64,000 bases of DNA, taken from Papilionanthe hookeriana x Papilionanthe teres (Eukaryota; Streptophyta; Magnoliopsida; Asparagales; Orchidaceae). Location of the stretch: assembly GCA_022702705.1 (NCBI GenBank), contig CM040423.1, positions 121,701,738 to 121,765,737 on the forward strand, written 5' to 3'. The position numbers and the translations under genes were made by a program. Below, in pieces: positions 45,376-56,990 of this stretch (positions are counted from its first letter, which is position 1; every line of letters begins with the position of its first letter). The notes beneath the pieces were generated by a model. That model had not been told where the DNA came from. It did not search any database and saw only the letters and a list, made by a program, of their open reading frames with translations.

Positions 45376-46586
45376 TCATCCTTGTAGTTCCTTTGAGTCT
45401 TCAATTTTGCTTATCACAATGTCTCTTGAAAATACTTTTTTCTTCAGAGGAGCATAATAAGCGACGTCTTCATGGACACCCACTTCATGTATTGAAAACG
45501 GCTGTAGATCCCCTTTAATACAATGTTCTTGTCCATCTTTGTAGTATTTGATGCACTGGTGAAGCGACGACGGGACCATATTGTACTCATGGAGCCACGG
45601 TCAACCAAGTAGGGTATTGAACGAAGTATCTGCATCATGACATGGAATTTTGCAGTTGTTACTAGATTTCTGACTTTCATTTGTAGCGTTATAGATCAGA
45701 GGGCTCTTTCTTCTTTTTGATTGAAACCTCTTAACATCATTTTATCCATTGAAAGCTCTCGGGCGTCGATGTCCAAGTAAGCTAACGTCCGTAGACTCAT
45801 TATATTGACAAACACTCCAGGATCTACTAAGACTCTGGAAAGCACGAATCTGCCGATGATGACAGAAATGTAGAGTGAACAATTGTGATAGGCTGTACCA
45901 AGTAGCAAATCTTCATCGGTGAAAGTAAAGCCAGGCTGTTCCTTTATGGTGCAAACTCCATCTGAGGATGTGCTACCCAATTGCACTAAGCAAATGTCGG
46001 GATCAAGTAGAGCCTTGATCAAACTTTCCCTCATCTCCTTTGACAGGATCAGAGCATCGTAAATACTTAGTTTGGCCAGCAACATCCTGAGATGAGCTAA
46101 CACGTTGTAATCTACTTTATTTAGGTTTTCAACTTCATTTTGAACTTGTATTTCTTCAGTTGCTGGAGGTATTTCTTCTTGAGTGACTATCTGTTTTCCT
46201 TTGTCCACTGGAGTTGTTCTTAGAGGTAGCACCTTGCCACTCCTAAAATGCACTTCCGTTATTCCTTCTTCTTCTGGACCCAGGGGTCTTTCTGTATCTG
46301 AGAAGTCAAAACTGATGTCAAGTGGAGCTCCTATGCACTCGAGGACTGGCTCCTCACTTCTCGTACTATCGTAGCCAGTGTTGTCAATGTCTTCTTTATC
46401 TTTGGTGGAAGTTAATATGATTTGAAGATCATTTTGGGAATCAAAATCGGGGTTAGATAGGTTGTGATTAGTTACGACATCACTAGAGACAGTAAGAACG
46501 TAGCCAACATCACTTATATCACTATTACGAGACCCTGGAGGGGTACAAAGATAATGATACAAAGTCAGGGGTTCGAGGAATTTCAC
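45376..46586 (-). pseudogene. Protease region, element 3
   Basis: 45696-46586 is open for 296 codons: TLYHYLCTPPGSRNSDIS, RPLGPEEEGITEVHFRSGKV, VDYNVLAHLRMLLAKLSIYD, then the active-site strand IGRFVLSRVLVDPGVFVNIM with Asp-Pro-Gly and LSMDKMMLRGFNQKEERAL. A frameshift at about 45696 moves the remainder into 45376-45680 (LRSIPYLVDRGSMS, SSLHQCIKYYKDGQEHCIKG). Upstream, a TAG at 46802-46804 matches the one in element 2. Confidence 0.8.
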
Positions 46587-46899
46587 CCCTTAATCTGAGA
46601 CAACCAGTCTAACGGTAGCAGCCATATCCTATCCTTCGTGCTATCATCTTTAATCTCATTCATGATCTCTTTCATCCTCCACTCTCATCGCGGTGGCTTC
46701 CTTGGCGAAGCTTTCATCTTGGCCCGTGCTGACGGCGGACTCCAGACAGCGGCTTTCTTTGGAGCAGACTGAATCTGATTCAGGACCTTCTTGAGCTCAT
46801 TCTAAATTGTGCTCCATCCACCCTTACCAGCATATGGGTCAAGTGGAGAGATTCGCTCAGCTGAAATTACATTTATAGAACCTTTTCAGGCTCCTTCAG

Positions 46900-47648
46900 A
46901 TATTCCTTCGGTATCAGTATATTTCCTTATTTGTAATTCCGCTCAAGCCAATCCTTGAAACTGAAGCAGTTCTCAATTGTATGTCCAAGAATCTGGTGAT
47001 AGGGACAGAAGTTGGGCTGATCTTTCTTATTCACCACTTCAGGCTTTTTGGTTTGGGTAACTTGAACTCGGTCTTTTTTAGTAAATTCTTGAACATCTTT
47101 GCCACAGCCTCATCTTTGAAAGAGTAGTTTCTGCGTAGCCGTTTTGATATTGTAGGAACTGATCTCCCGTCTGTCCTGTACTGTCTCTGCTGCTGCTGAC
47201 CGGACTGATTATTCTGCGGTGAACAAGACTGTCCGTACTGCTGAGGCCGACTGTACTGCTGAGGCTGGCTGTACTGCTGAGGTGACTGCTCAGTCTGAAT
47301 CATCATTTATTGCTTTCCTTTATCGATCGCGGCCACTATGCCAGATCTCTTCTCATAAGCCTTTACTGGTTTTGTTTTCTCTGTCTTTTCTGCAGGCTCC
47401 ATGTGCTTGATTTCTTCCCATAAGCTGCTGGCCTTGCTTAGCAGTTTCTCGAAGGACTTGATCGTGAGACCCTTAAGCATGAAAGCTACCTGACCGTGAA
47501 TACTCTTGAGTAGTATATCGATCGCATACTGTTCTTGTAGCTGAGGTTCACAATTCACACTTAAGTTTCTCCACCTAAAGATGTAGTCAACCAAAGTCTC
47601 GTCGGGCTTCTAACGTTCTACCACGAGATCTCCTATGGTGACATGATG
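46900..47648 (-). pseudogene. Gag C-terminal part with zinc knuckle, element 3
   Basis: After two stops (TAA in FVGA-stop-HHVTIG, TAG at 47610-47612) gag continues: RWRNLSVNCEPQLQEQYAID, HGQVAFMLKGLTIKSFEKLL, then a Gln/Pro/Tyr repeat (47031-47306: QPQQYSRPQQYGQ), a basic stretch, and CPYHQILGHTIENC (about 46967-47008). The last is a CX2HX4HX4C variant of the retroviral zinc knuckle that binds element RNA. The Gln-rich repeat is longer here than in element 2. Confidence 0.78.
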
Positions 47649-48836
47649 TTAAGCACCGACGAATCTCTTTACGAACATGCTTTCCATTTCTGCAAAAGTT
47701 TTCACTGATCCATTAGGAATTTCTGCAGACCAATCGGAAGCTATTCCTGACAGGCTGCTGACAAACTGACGGAACAGTAGCGCTTCACTTCCTCCTGTAT
47801 TGCAATAGCTGGCTCTGAAGTGCACTATATGCTGCCGAAGGTTTTCTGTTCCGTTTAAAGTTTTGAAGGTCGGTGGCACGAAGCCTTTGGGGTAAGGTAC
47901 AACATCAAATTCCTCCGGGTAGGGTCTACCCTTTGAAACTGATGCTCCGCCTTTGGACTGGGCCAAGGCCTCCCGAACTTGTTGTTCAACAATTTTCTTA
48001 AGCTCATTTTCTGGTAGATTCAGGGTTGAATCCTTCTTCATAAGCTCATTCTCATTGGTAGAGGTGACCTCTCTTCTTTCATCGGCAATGTGCATTATCT
48101 CAGGCTGATTGATTTCTGGAGATGCTGTCAGACGTGACTGAGATTGTCCATGCAATGTGGCCGTGGTAGTCATAGCAGCGGTCATCTCCTCCACTCTCTT
48201 TTCCAATAGGCTGATCACTTCGTCTCTAGCTAACATGGCTCCTTGAAGCTCTTCTATTGCATACTCCTCATGAGGAGCTTCACATGCAGATGCTATGGCA
48301 TTGATATCAACCATGTTGATTTCCATGAATTCATCATCCAAGTAATCTGATAGGTGGAGATCCTCGTTATCGGCTTCCAATCCTTGCTTCCCAGTTAATT
48401 CTGAAATCTCTTCACGAAGTTTCTGAATTCTATCCTCCATCGACCCTTCTTCTGCCATTGACTCTAAAGCAACAGGAGTGATGACGATAGGGGTGCCGGA
48501 CTTATAATCTGTTTGATGATTTGTAGACTTCTCGAAGTGGACAGGTGCAGTGACTTTCGGTAACCACACTCTACTCTCGAGAATTGATGCCTCAAGACGG
48601 AATGTCTCAGCGGGGACATAAGGACCAAGAGAGGAAGTGTGCTCCCTAGAGTGCAGACCGTGTACAGAGGAAAGTAATCCTCTCTTCCTTCTTTGGAGTT
48701 CTTTGGGTGGCATTCTTGGACCTAGCCGAGACTTTACTGGTCTTCGTATCGCGGGCGTCGAATCGGTGGTAGTTATCTCAACACGCTTTTCCAAACGGTG
48801 CTTGACAGAAACCCTACTAGGCTTGTCCATTTTCAA
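47649..48836 (-). CDS. Gag, N-terminal and capsid part, element 3 (395 codons open)
   Basis: The longest intact minus-strand frame. It joins the end of ORF1-like sequence (RVSVKHRLEKRVEITTTD, RPVKSRLGPRMPPKELQRRK) to gag without a stop. It has predicted coiled coils at RIQKLREEISELTGKQ and VISLLEKRVEEMTAAM, an acidic patch (LSDYLDDEFMEINMVD), and the capsid core PKGFVPPTFKTLNGTENLRQ, LLFRQFVSSLSGIASDWSAE and FAEMESMFVKRFVGA. It ends at a TAA that replaces a Gln codon kept in element 2. The fusion of the ORF1 tail to gag suggests one polyprotein. Confidence 0.82.
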   Translation of the reverse strand: MKMDKPSRVSVKHRLEKRVEITTTDSTPAIRRPVKSRLGPRMPPKELQRRKRGLLSSVHGLHSREHTSSLGPYVPAETFRLEASILESRVWLPKVTAPVHFEKSTNHQTDYKSGTPIVITPVALESMAEEGSMEDRIQKLREEISELTGKQGLEADNEDLHLSDYLDDEFMEINMVDINAIASACEAPHEEYAIEELQGAMLARDEVISLLEKRVEEMTAAMTTTATLHGQSQSRLTASPEINQPEIMHIADERREVTSTNENELMKKDSTLNLPENELKKIVEQQVREALAQSKGGASVSKGRPYPEEFDVVPYPKGFVPPTFKTLNGTENLRQHIVHFRASYCNTGGSEALLFRQFVSSLSGIASDWSAEIPNGSVKTFAEMESMFVKRFVGA

Positions 48837-48869
48837 AATTTTCTCTTTCCCTTCTGGGAATAATGCACA

Positions 48870-49637
48870 TCACATCCTTTTAAGAAGCTTGACAACAAAA
48901 CATCTTTCTAATTCCACCAATCTCCCTAGAAGAGTATAAGCTCGAGTGATGGGTGTGGACATCTTTCCCTCCTCATCACGACTGTGCGGTGCTGGAAGCG
49001 CAGCGACAATCTTATGGAGACTTTCATTTCCAGTAGTACCAGCTAATGGGTGGAACTTACTACCTCGGAGGAGAGGAGAGGTATTCGATAAACCGAGTTC
49101 CTCCTGCTGAGGAATTTCATGAATCACTGGCAAACTTGTAGCTTGTGCCTTGGCGGCCTTGCGAAGCTTCCGGTTGCGGTTCCTCCTTTGGAATTTGGTC
49201 AACGGGGGAACCCTGGAACTGGAACCAATTTCAAAGACAGACGACAGAGCAGGGAATGCTTTGTCAGCCTCCTCCTCGTGCAGAATTTCTTTCCCTTTAG
49301 CAGACGGGGAAGTAGGTACTGTAACGGCGAAGCCGAAAGTAGTAGAGGTGATGACTCTCCTTATCACGGAGTCAACTGGTTTGACGGGGACAGTAGTCAT
49401 CTTCACCTTCTTAGCAGAAGGGAAGTCTTCATGGGAGTTCAGGTCGAACTCGGCAGATGGTTCTTGTACTTCGGGGGCGGCAATTTTGAGGACCACGAAT
49501 GGGGCTTTTCCAAGAACGACTTCAAACTCACTAAAGCCGGCTCCAAACTGAATCAACGGTGCTGCGAGACGAGCCTCACGGGAAGAGGGCAAGTAGCAGG
49601 AGAAAGTCAACGTAGGAGTTGACACTTCAACTGTCAA
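48870..49637 (-). CDS. ORF1, element 3 (start codon lost)
   Basis: 255 open codons: VSTPTLTFSCYLPSSREARL, FVVLKIAAPEVQEPSAEFDL, FEIGSSSRVPPLTKFQRRNR (basic signature at about 49157-49204), IHEIPQQEELGLSNTSPLLR, FHPLAGTTGNESLHKIVAAL. The ATG used in element 2 is GTG here, so translation from that point would fail. The open frame begins at a TTG preceded by TTTCTTTTGACAG, which resembles a splice acceptor. The internal Arg codon that is TGA in element 2 is intact here. Function unknown. Confidence 0.75.
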   Translation of the reverse strand: MTVEVSTPTLTFSCYLPSSREARLAAPLIQFGAGFSEFEVVLGKAPFVVLKIAAPEVQEPSAEFDLNSHEDFPSAKKVKMTTVPVKPVDSVIRRVITSTTFGFAVTVPTSPSAKGKEILHEEEADKAFPALSSVFEIGSSSRVPPLTKFQRRNRNRKLRKAAKAQATSLPVIHEIPQQEELGLSNTSPLLRGSKFHPLAGTTGNESLHKIVAALPAPHSRDEEGKMSTPITRAYTLLGRLVELERCFVVKLLKRM

Positions 49638-50210
49638 AAGAAACGTTCCAAAATTTAGAAAGGGCCAAAGAACTTATCATCATAGTATGAACACTATGAA
49701 AAAGATCGTTCTGTGAACTGGGTAAAATTTCTAATTTCATTTAATCTATTATTATTTTCTCTTATCATATTTTGTTCTTCTTTTTATTTTACTTTCTCTT
49801 AGATTTTCATGTGTTTGTTTTAAATGATATTTAAAATTTTAATGGTGGATTAACTTACCGAAGGTAGAAAATTAAATTCAAGAGGCAGAAGAAGATGGTG
49901 AAGCAAAGGACCCTGATGAGGATCCCTTCTCACAACGCACATTGCCCAAGTGGAATTAATCCACCAACACACCTATTGGGGGTCCGATCCCACAAGATCA
50001 ATAGAAAAATCCTAAAGATCCCTGAACCTCTCTATTTAGGAGTGGCTAAATAGATGGTTCTGAAATCCAAGAGAGTTAATCATACTTTCCCAAGAAAGAA
50101 ATGTGTAAAGTACGTCAATGGAAGAATGGTAGTTTGATCCACTAGGGGCATGGACTTACTACCGATTTATGAAAGCAAGACCATCTGATCAAAATGGAGA
50201 GAGTAACTAG
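49638..50210 (-). other. Untranslated leader of element 3
   Basis: No ORF. Contains ACACCTATTGGGGGTCC (plus strand, 49969-49985), the hairpin at 50032-50053 and the block TTACTACCGATTTATGAAAG near the primer site that all three minus-strand Tat/Ogre elements share. Confidence 0.7.
50032..50053 (-). promoter_or_regulatory. Leader hairpin with compensatory change
   Basis: CTATTTAG, loop GAGTGG, CTAAATAG. Compared with element 2, both partners of the third base pair changed and pairing is kept. Confidence 0.6.
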
Positions 50211-50228
50211 TCCCCAGCGGAGTCGCCA
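50211..50228 (-). other. Primer binding site of element 3, tRNA-Arg type
   Basis: Minus strand TGGCGACTCCGCTGGGGA, the intact Ogre/Tat-type site, five bases from the LTR end (CCGACCA). Confidence 0.88.
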
Positions 50229-52527
50229 GAAGCTGGTCGGCATATTTTTTAAGGTTATGTGTTTAATTTTAAAAAAAAGGGGTCGCCTACAGAAATTGTC
50301 GGTGAATTTTAAATTTTAAATTTAATTTAAATATGTATAATTTAGAAAGTAGCGTTTGATTTTGAAAATAATTTTTTGAGTTTGAAAATTTTAAGATGTA
50401 AAATCAAAGTGATCCCACATCCCAAATAGTTTATATAAACGTGCACCGCACCGTAAACTGTGTATCTATGCCGATGAATAGTCACACTGCTTGACGATGG
50501 GGCTCGATTAAATAAACAAAAAGATTTGTGACATCCATTTGGTCTGCGAAACCATTTTATTTTTCGACAAGTTCCCCTGCTTAATATAAAGGAATTAAGC
50601 AGGGTTTATATTACCTGGGTTCTTAAAGTTCCCTATAAGGGCAAGCCCCTATAGTTAATTACATCCTAAATGACAGGAATCATTTAAGAAAACTCTCGAA
50701 AAAGATCAGTGGTTTTGCTCTCAAGAATTTCAAATTTTAAGGTTTTCAAACAAATTGGATTTTGGAAATTTCAATAGGGAATTGATCAAATTTGGAGCAG
50801 TTTATTTCAGGAGTCCAAAGGAAGAGAGGTAGAAGAAGCTGAGGATCCAAGAAGAATCTTGGCAACTTCCCAAACTATCCTATTGTTTGGCTTGAATTTG
50901 AGAGTTTATTTAATGTTTCATCCTGCTTATTTTAATTAATTATGACTTATATTCGTATGACACAATCATACAAACAGCCTCAAAGATGTGAGGGCTTATG
51001 TCGTACCAAACGACTACCTCGGAGTCTTAGTACCGGTTAGGGCTTAATTTGTATAAGACAATTATGCAAATACCTAACAAAAAGTTGAGGATTTATGTTG
51101 CACTAGGCAAACCACCTCGAAGTCCTATGGCTTTATTATTTAATTTCTAAGAAAGGTTTAGCTGATGTAGATCCGAGTTTTGCTGACGACGATGGCTGTG
51201 CTGCCCACTATGCTCCAAGCTCCTTGTTGTTGCAGAGGTTTAGTTTTAGAAATCATAAATCAGGAGATGAGAGAAGTGTTTTGGTTTAGAAACTTCTTAG
51301 AATCCAAATATTTTAGTGTTTTAATTAAAACAAATCTTAAAGTTGATTATAACAACACCGGTTAAGAACCCACGGTTCCATCCTTCCGACATCGTTATTT
51401 TTATCGGATTCACTTAGTCCAGATGAATTTGCTAAACTCAACTGAATGAGTTCCACACTTTCATTTAGACCGTGGGAAATCCCGTTAGTAACACGTGGGT
51501 TACATCATCCGAGGTATTCCCGATCATCCAACAAGACGTTTTAATTTAGTTAAAGTTGTAGTTTTTGTTGTTCTGTTTGTGATTAAATTTTGAGTTGTTT
51601 TATATTTTAAATGTTGTGGCGGTGAATTTTATCTTGTGTCGATTTTAACTTAGTTTTGGGTTTCCGTTTTGTGGCTATCCTAAAGGTTTCAGTTTTCATG
51701 CAACAATCTTATTTATCATGCAAGAAAAGTAAAACGCAGTGCAGGTAAATAAATTGCAATAAGGTAAATTGCAATAAAGTAAAAGCGTACCTGGAGGGTC
51801 TTCTCGTCATTCCTAGCTGAGACTTTAGTATTGCATTGTATATATGTGTTTATAATTTTGCAGAAATTAAAGCATGCCAGAGAACAGGAAGAAGTAGAAC
51901 TAACAAGAAGTAACTACTCAATCCTATGATGTCTATGTTGAGATCCCGGTTGTCTACCAAGTCCTATGATGTCTACGTGAATTTCTATGTTGTGTTTCAA
52001 TGAACTTTGTTTAATTTAATTGAGGATGGTTTTGTTAAGCAGACATATTAAGTTTAATAGACCTCAGAGGTATCCAAACAGTCAAAGAAGGATGCAGGTC
52101 CATGCTTCCCTCTCATATTCTGATGAAAAGTCTCGGGCTCATTTAGACTTATTATGTTTCTTAATAAACACATTTGTTTGAGGTAGGTTGGGGCAAATGG
52201 GTTTAAGTGTGATTTGAGTTTGTATTTGGTGGTAACCGGTAGTTTGATTTGGACTTATGGGAGTGCTGTGAAGATATTGTGAAGATTTGCTTGAGTTTGT
52301 GTTTGGATTTGGCTTTGGTTTTGGTTTGGGTTTGGTTTTGGTTTATGTTTAAATTTGGTTTGTGTTTGGATTTGGTTTATGTTTTGAAACTAGGGATTTT
52401 TTAATTTGGAATGTGAATTGGGAAGGTTATGTGGATATCAGGTAAAATTTGGGTTACTCCATGCATTCACTAAGCATAAGTGTATTCTTATTATGTTTTC
52501 TACACCAAGTTGTGATTTCCTAGGGGT

Positions 52528-52537
52528 CTTTATAAAG
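52528..52537 (-). promoter_or_regulatory. Putative TATA box of 5' LTR, element 3
   Basis: CTTTATAAAG flanked exactly as at 35364-35373. As the 5' LTR copy, this would be the promoter that drives element 3. Confidence 0.5.
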
Positions 52538-52889
52538 GGAAAAATGAACCATGCGTCAGGAGGTCTATCCTAGGTTTGATTGTTATCGTGTTGGTATTGT
52601 ATTGTGGTCGGGATTGTTGTTGTATGTTGTCTTTGTTGCATTATGTTATGTATGTGTTCTTATTGTATTATGTATGTTATTGTTTTGTTTTGTTTTTGTC
52701 TTGTGTTATTATTATTATTTATTTATGTGTTATGTTATTATTATATGTTATTTTATTGTTGTATTTATTTATTATTTTATTATTGTTTATTTTGTTAGGT
52801 GTTATCATTTTAGGTTATTATCGTTATTTATTATTTATGTGTTTTGTTATTTTTATTATGTGTTATTTAGAATTATTATCCTTTATTTG

Positions 52890-53850
52890 TAATTAAAATT
52901 ATTATTATCTTTATTATTTATTTAATTTATTATCTTATTTAATTCATTGTGATTTATTTACTTTATTATCATTTATTTATTAACTAATTGTTATTAATTT
53001 TAATTTAATTTTACTTTAATTTGTAATTACTTAATATTTATTTATTTAAATTATTATATTTGGTTTTCATTTAATTTATTTTATTATTTAATTTAATTGA
53101 ATTAATTTAATTTATTTTATTTAATTTAATTTAATTTAATTTTATATTTTATTTACATTATTATTTTATTTAATTTAATCTGATTTAGTTTAGTTTAATT
53201 TAATTTAATTTAATTTATTTAATTTAATTTAATTTATTTTAATTTATTGTTTATTTACATTATTGCTTAATTTAATTTAATCTAATTTAATTTATTTAAT
53301 TAATTTAATTTAATTTAATTTTTTATTTATTTAAATTATTATTTAATTTAATTTAATTTAATTTAATTTAATTTTATTATTTATTTAATTTAATTTAATT
53401 TAATTTAAATTATTATTTGTTTACATTTATTAATTTAATTTATTTAATTTATTTAGTTTAATATTTATTTATATTATTATTTAATTGAATTTAATTTAAT
53501 ATGATTTGATTAATTTAGTTTATTATTATTTACAATTATCATTTAGTATTAATTTAATATTCAGTTTTCATTAATTTATTTAACTTAATTTAATTTATTT
53601 AATTAATTTAATTTAATTTTAAATTATTTATTTATTTACATTATCATTTAATTTAATATAATTTTTATTTATTTAATTTAATTAATTTATTTAACTTATT
53701 TAATTTAATTCAAACTATTATTTATTTAATTGTTTTTTGTTTACTAAATTAATTATTATTTAATGTAATTTATTTAATTTAATTATTATTTAATTTAATT
53801 TATTTAATTTAATTATTAATTGATTTTAACTATTTAATTTTAATTTAATT
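52890..53850. repeat. TTTAA low-complexity tract, 5' LTR of element 3
   Basis: Imperfect TTTAATTTAA iterations aligned to 35760-36700, with many small length differences between the two LTRs. Confidence 0.88.
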
Positions 53851-56800
53851 CAATATTCATTTATATTATTTAAATTATTTTCAATTTATATATATATATG
53901 TATTATTTATTTTTATTATCCCTTATAGGTTATTTTATTTTAATTAATTATATGTACATTTTTATTACTTAAATATTATTGATTTATCATTATTAATTTA
54001 TATTATTAATTTAAATTATTTATTATTATCATTTTTATTATTATTTATTTATGTATAAGACTTTTCATTTTCTATCTCTTAAATTATTCTTTTCTTTATT
54101 TAAAGTTATTATCATTTATATTAAGTTATTATTTCTTAAAATTATTATTTACATGTATATTTACATTTAGATTATTTTAAAAAGAATGATGTTTTTATTT
54201 ACCTATTTTTATTATTTATCTATCTATCTATGAAGCTTTTTAAACATTCTCTTTCCTAAATTATCCTTTTATTTATTTTAAATAATTACCATTTAATTAA
54301 GTTATTATTTATTAAAATTAACATTCACATATGTATATATTTAAAAAAAACACTTTCATTTACTTCCTTTATTTTCATTATTTATTTTACTTATTAATTT
54401 ACATATATATAATTTACATAGTGTATGTCATATATTAGTTTAGATTTTTATTTCATTTTCTTCTTTTTATTATTATTATTATTATTATTTTATTTCCTCT
54501 TTATGTTTATTTTATTTTACCTTTATTTCCTTTATGTTGTATTAAAAATTTTAAAATTCATTTTTTTAAGGTAATAAAAACTAGGTGAAAAGATTAGGTG
54601 GTATTTTTGTAAATAGTGAAAATAATGAGCCTAAATAGTTACATATCTTTGCATTAAAAGGAAATCATAAGCCTATGTATGAATAAAATGAAGATTTGTA
54701 AAAGAAATAATCTACACATGATTTTTTTTTTTATTTTAAATAGCTTGCATGAAAAGAAAATCCCTAAGGCTAAGCATGGAAGAGTTTAACACATAATTTT
54801 TTTTTTGTAAACCTATGTAGAGGAATAGGAGCTTTAAGGAAAATACATGTATATGTGGGGTCTTAGGCTAAGCATGAGAGGGGTGAAACATTTCTTTGAA
54901 GCTTAAATGTTCATAAGATAAAAGAGAGGGGGAAGAAGCTTACCTTGATTTTGGGGAGTTGATGAAAGGAACTTGAAGAAAGGGATGCCTTGTTGAAGCT
55001 CACGGCTAGGAAGGGGTTTGGATGGATGTGGCTTTGCTTGGAAGAAGGAGAGGAGGAGGAGGAGAGGCTCACGGCTAGGAGAGAATTTTTGGGGGGTGGA
55101 ATGGTTAAGTGTAAGGGTGTAAGTGAGTGTGTAAGAGTGTTTAAGAGTGTTTATGGGGGGATTTATGGAGGGAGGCTCACGGCTAAGAGTAAATGGGGGG
55201 AGTGAGGGAGAGGTGAGGGAGAAATATGGTGGAGATATGGTGGAGGTTTTTTTAGGGTGAGGTGGCGGGTAGGGTGAGGGAGAGGTAAGGGAAAGGTGAG
55301 GGAGAGGCATGGAAGTAAGGTGAAGGAGAGGCATGGAAGTAAGGTGAAGGTAAGGAGGGAAGACTTTTAAATTTTTTTTTGGTTTTGTTTTTCCGTGAGA
55401 TGTAAGAGGGGGAGAATGTGGGTGTGTGTGTGAGTGTATTTTAGTTTGGTGAGTTTTGGATTTTGGGTCCATTTTAAGAACTTTGGGCTAATTTGAGTTT
55501 AGATTGGGATAGAGCTTGAATGAAGCCCAAGTTCCTTGATCAATATTATCCACATGATTGTAATGAAGATCTTTCATGTAGACATAAAATGATTTTGAGC
55601 TCATTTGGAAGTTCAATTTTGGCATGGATTGGATTTTTGATTATTTTGGACCATATTGGGTTCGGGAAAAGTTCTCTTGAGTTTGAGTGGGAATGGGGTC
55701 CAGAGGTCTTCAACAATATTGTATACATGATTGTCTAGAAGACTTTTTATGAAGACATAAAATGGTTTTGACAAGGTTTAGAGGGTCAGTTTGGTGGATT
55801 TAAAACATGTTTTCAACTCAGGTGGAAATTGGGGGTTTTTTTGTTCAAAATGGATTTTGGGTAAGACCTGAGCTCAAATTGTGGACAATTGATGATTCAA
55901 TTAATTTTAAGGAGGTGTTATAAAGAGTTTGGAATTGAAATTTGGGAGGAATTGATTGACATTGGCTTTATTTAGGGGATTTGGGTTAGTAGGCAAAATT
56001 GGGATTTTGGATTTCAAGTGGAATTGGATTCAAATGTGAGTCACATTGGACTTAAATTTGATCTAAATTGATATTGGAGATTTTTAATTTTGGTTTGAAA
56101 TCGAATTTGATCAAAATTGGGGTCAATTGGGTCAAGATTGGGTTTGATTTGGGCACATATGGGTTAAAAAAGGGTCAAATTGGGGATTTTAGTAAAAGTG
56201 GGCTAAATTGACAAAATTGGCCCATGGTGTAGTTGAACAAAATGAAATAGGGGATTTTTAGGATTTTTTGGAATTTTTTGGGAATTTTTTGGAATTTTTG
56301 GATTTTTTGGCTAAAAGGGTATTTTGGGTATTTTGAGGGTATTGGGGGGTATTTTTGGAAATTTTGGAATTTTTGGTCATGAATGGTCAATTTGAGTGGT
56401 AAGGAAAATCTTGGAATTATTTTTTTTGGAATTTTGGTGAATTTGAAGAATTTTGGGTTATTTAGGGAATTTTGTGAGGCTAGGGGCCAAAAATTGAAAC
56501 TTTGGAGATTTGAAGGTGGCTTCAAAGTGAGCGTGATGTAATGGTTTAAATTGAGTTATAGATCGAGGGCCACCCTCATTTGGTCCTCTATGTGTTGGTC
56601 CTCACCACTTAGTCATAGACTTATGGTTGGGCTATCCACATGAGTTTCCAAAGAGTTCAGGGTTGAAATTAGGATGTGCAGTGTGTGTATGTTGTGAATG
56701 TGAATTGTATGAGTGGTGATCTCCAAACCTCCCTCAGGGCAAATCCTAAGGTCTGACCACCTATAGGAGACTTCCCTTAGGATTCCTTATGCTTGCCTTT

Positions 56801-56990
56801 TTCCTACCAAAAGGTGGAGGTTAGGCCTTAAGCATATGAAAACCCCCTAGTGAAGCAAGAAGAGTTTTGAATTTCTATGAGGAGGGTTCCATGGCTAGTC
56901 TTCTAAGAAAGTCACCAGGAGAGTCCTATGGCTAGACCCTAGGCTATTCTAAAGAGAGACAAGACCTCAACCAAAAGTGAGGTCAACAGT

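Larger units (their letters stand above)
33035..56988 (-). mobile_element. Tat/Ogre-like retrotransposon 3, structurally complete, about 24 kb
   Basis: Minus strand: 5' LTR 50234-56988, primer site 50211-50228, leader, ORF1, gag, protease, RT, RNase H, second RNase H, integrase, 3' region with 90-bp tandem repeats, purine tract, 3' LTR 33035-39843. The LTRs make up over half the length. Its right end sits in the pol gene of a plus-strand Tat element (GTGGT follows at 56989). The left flank is element 2 rather than a target duplication. Stops in gag and pol make it non-autonomous. Confidence 0.88.
50234..56988 (-). repeat. 5' giant LTR of element 3 (6.75 kb)
   Basis: Begins TGGTCGGCATA and ends GTGAGGTCAACA. 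It has the same internal order as 33035-39843: putative TATA (52528-52537), G/T-rich repeats (52315-52385), AT tracts (52600-54560), purine-rich block (54940-55360), and the GGAATTTTTGGATTTTTTGG repeats near 56270. The inverted pair GACCTCA/TGAGGTC is at the right end. ORFs 52551-52896 and 54903-55472 are repeat-driven. Confidence 0.88.
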
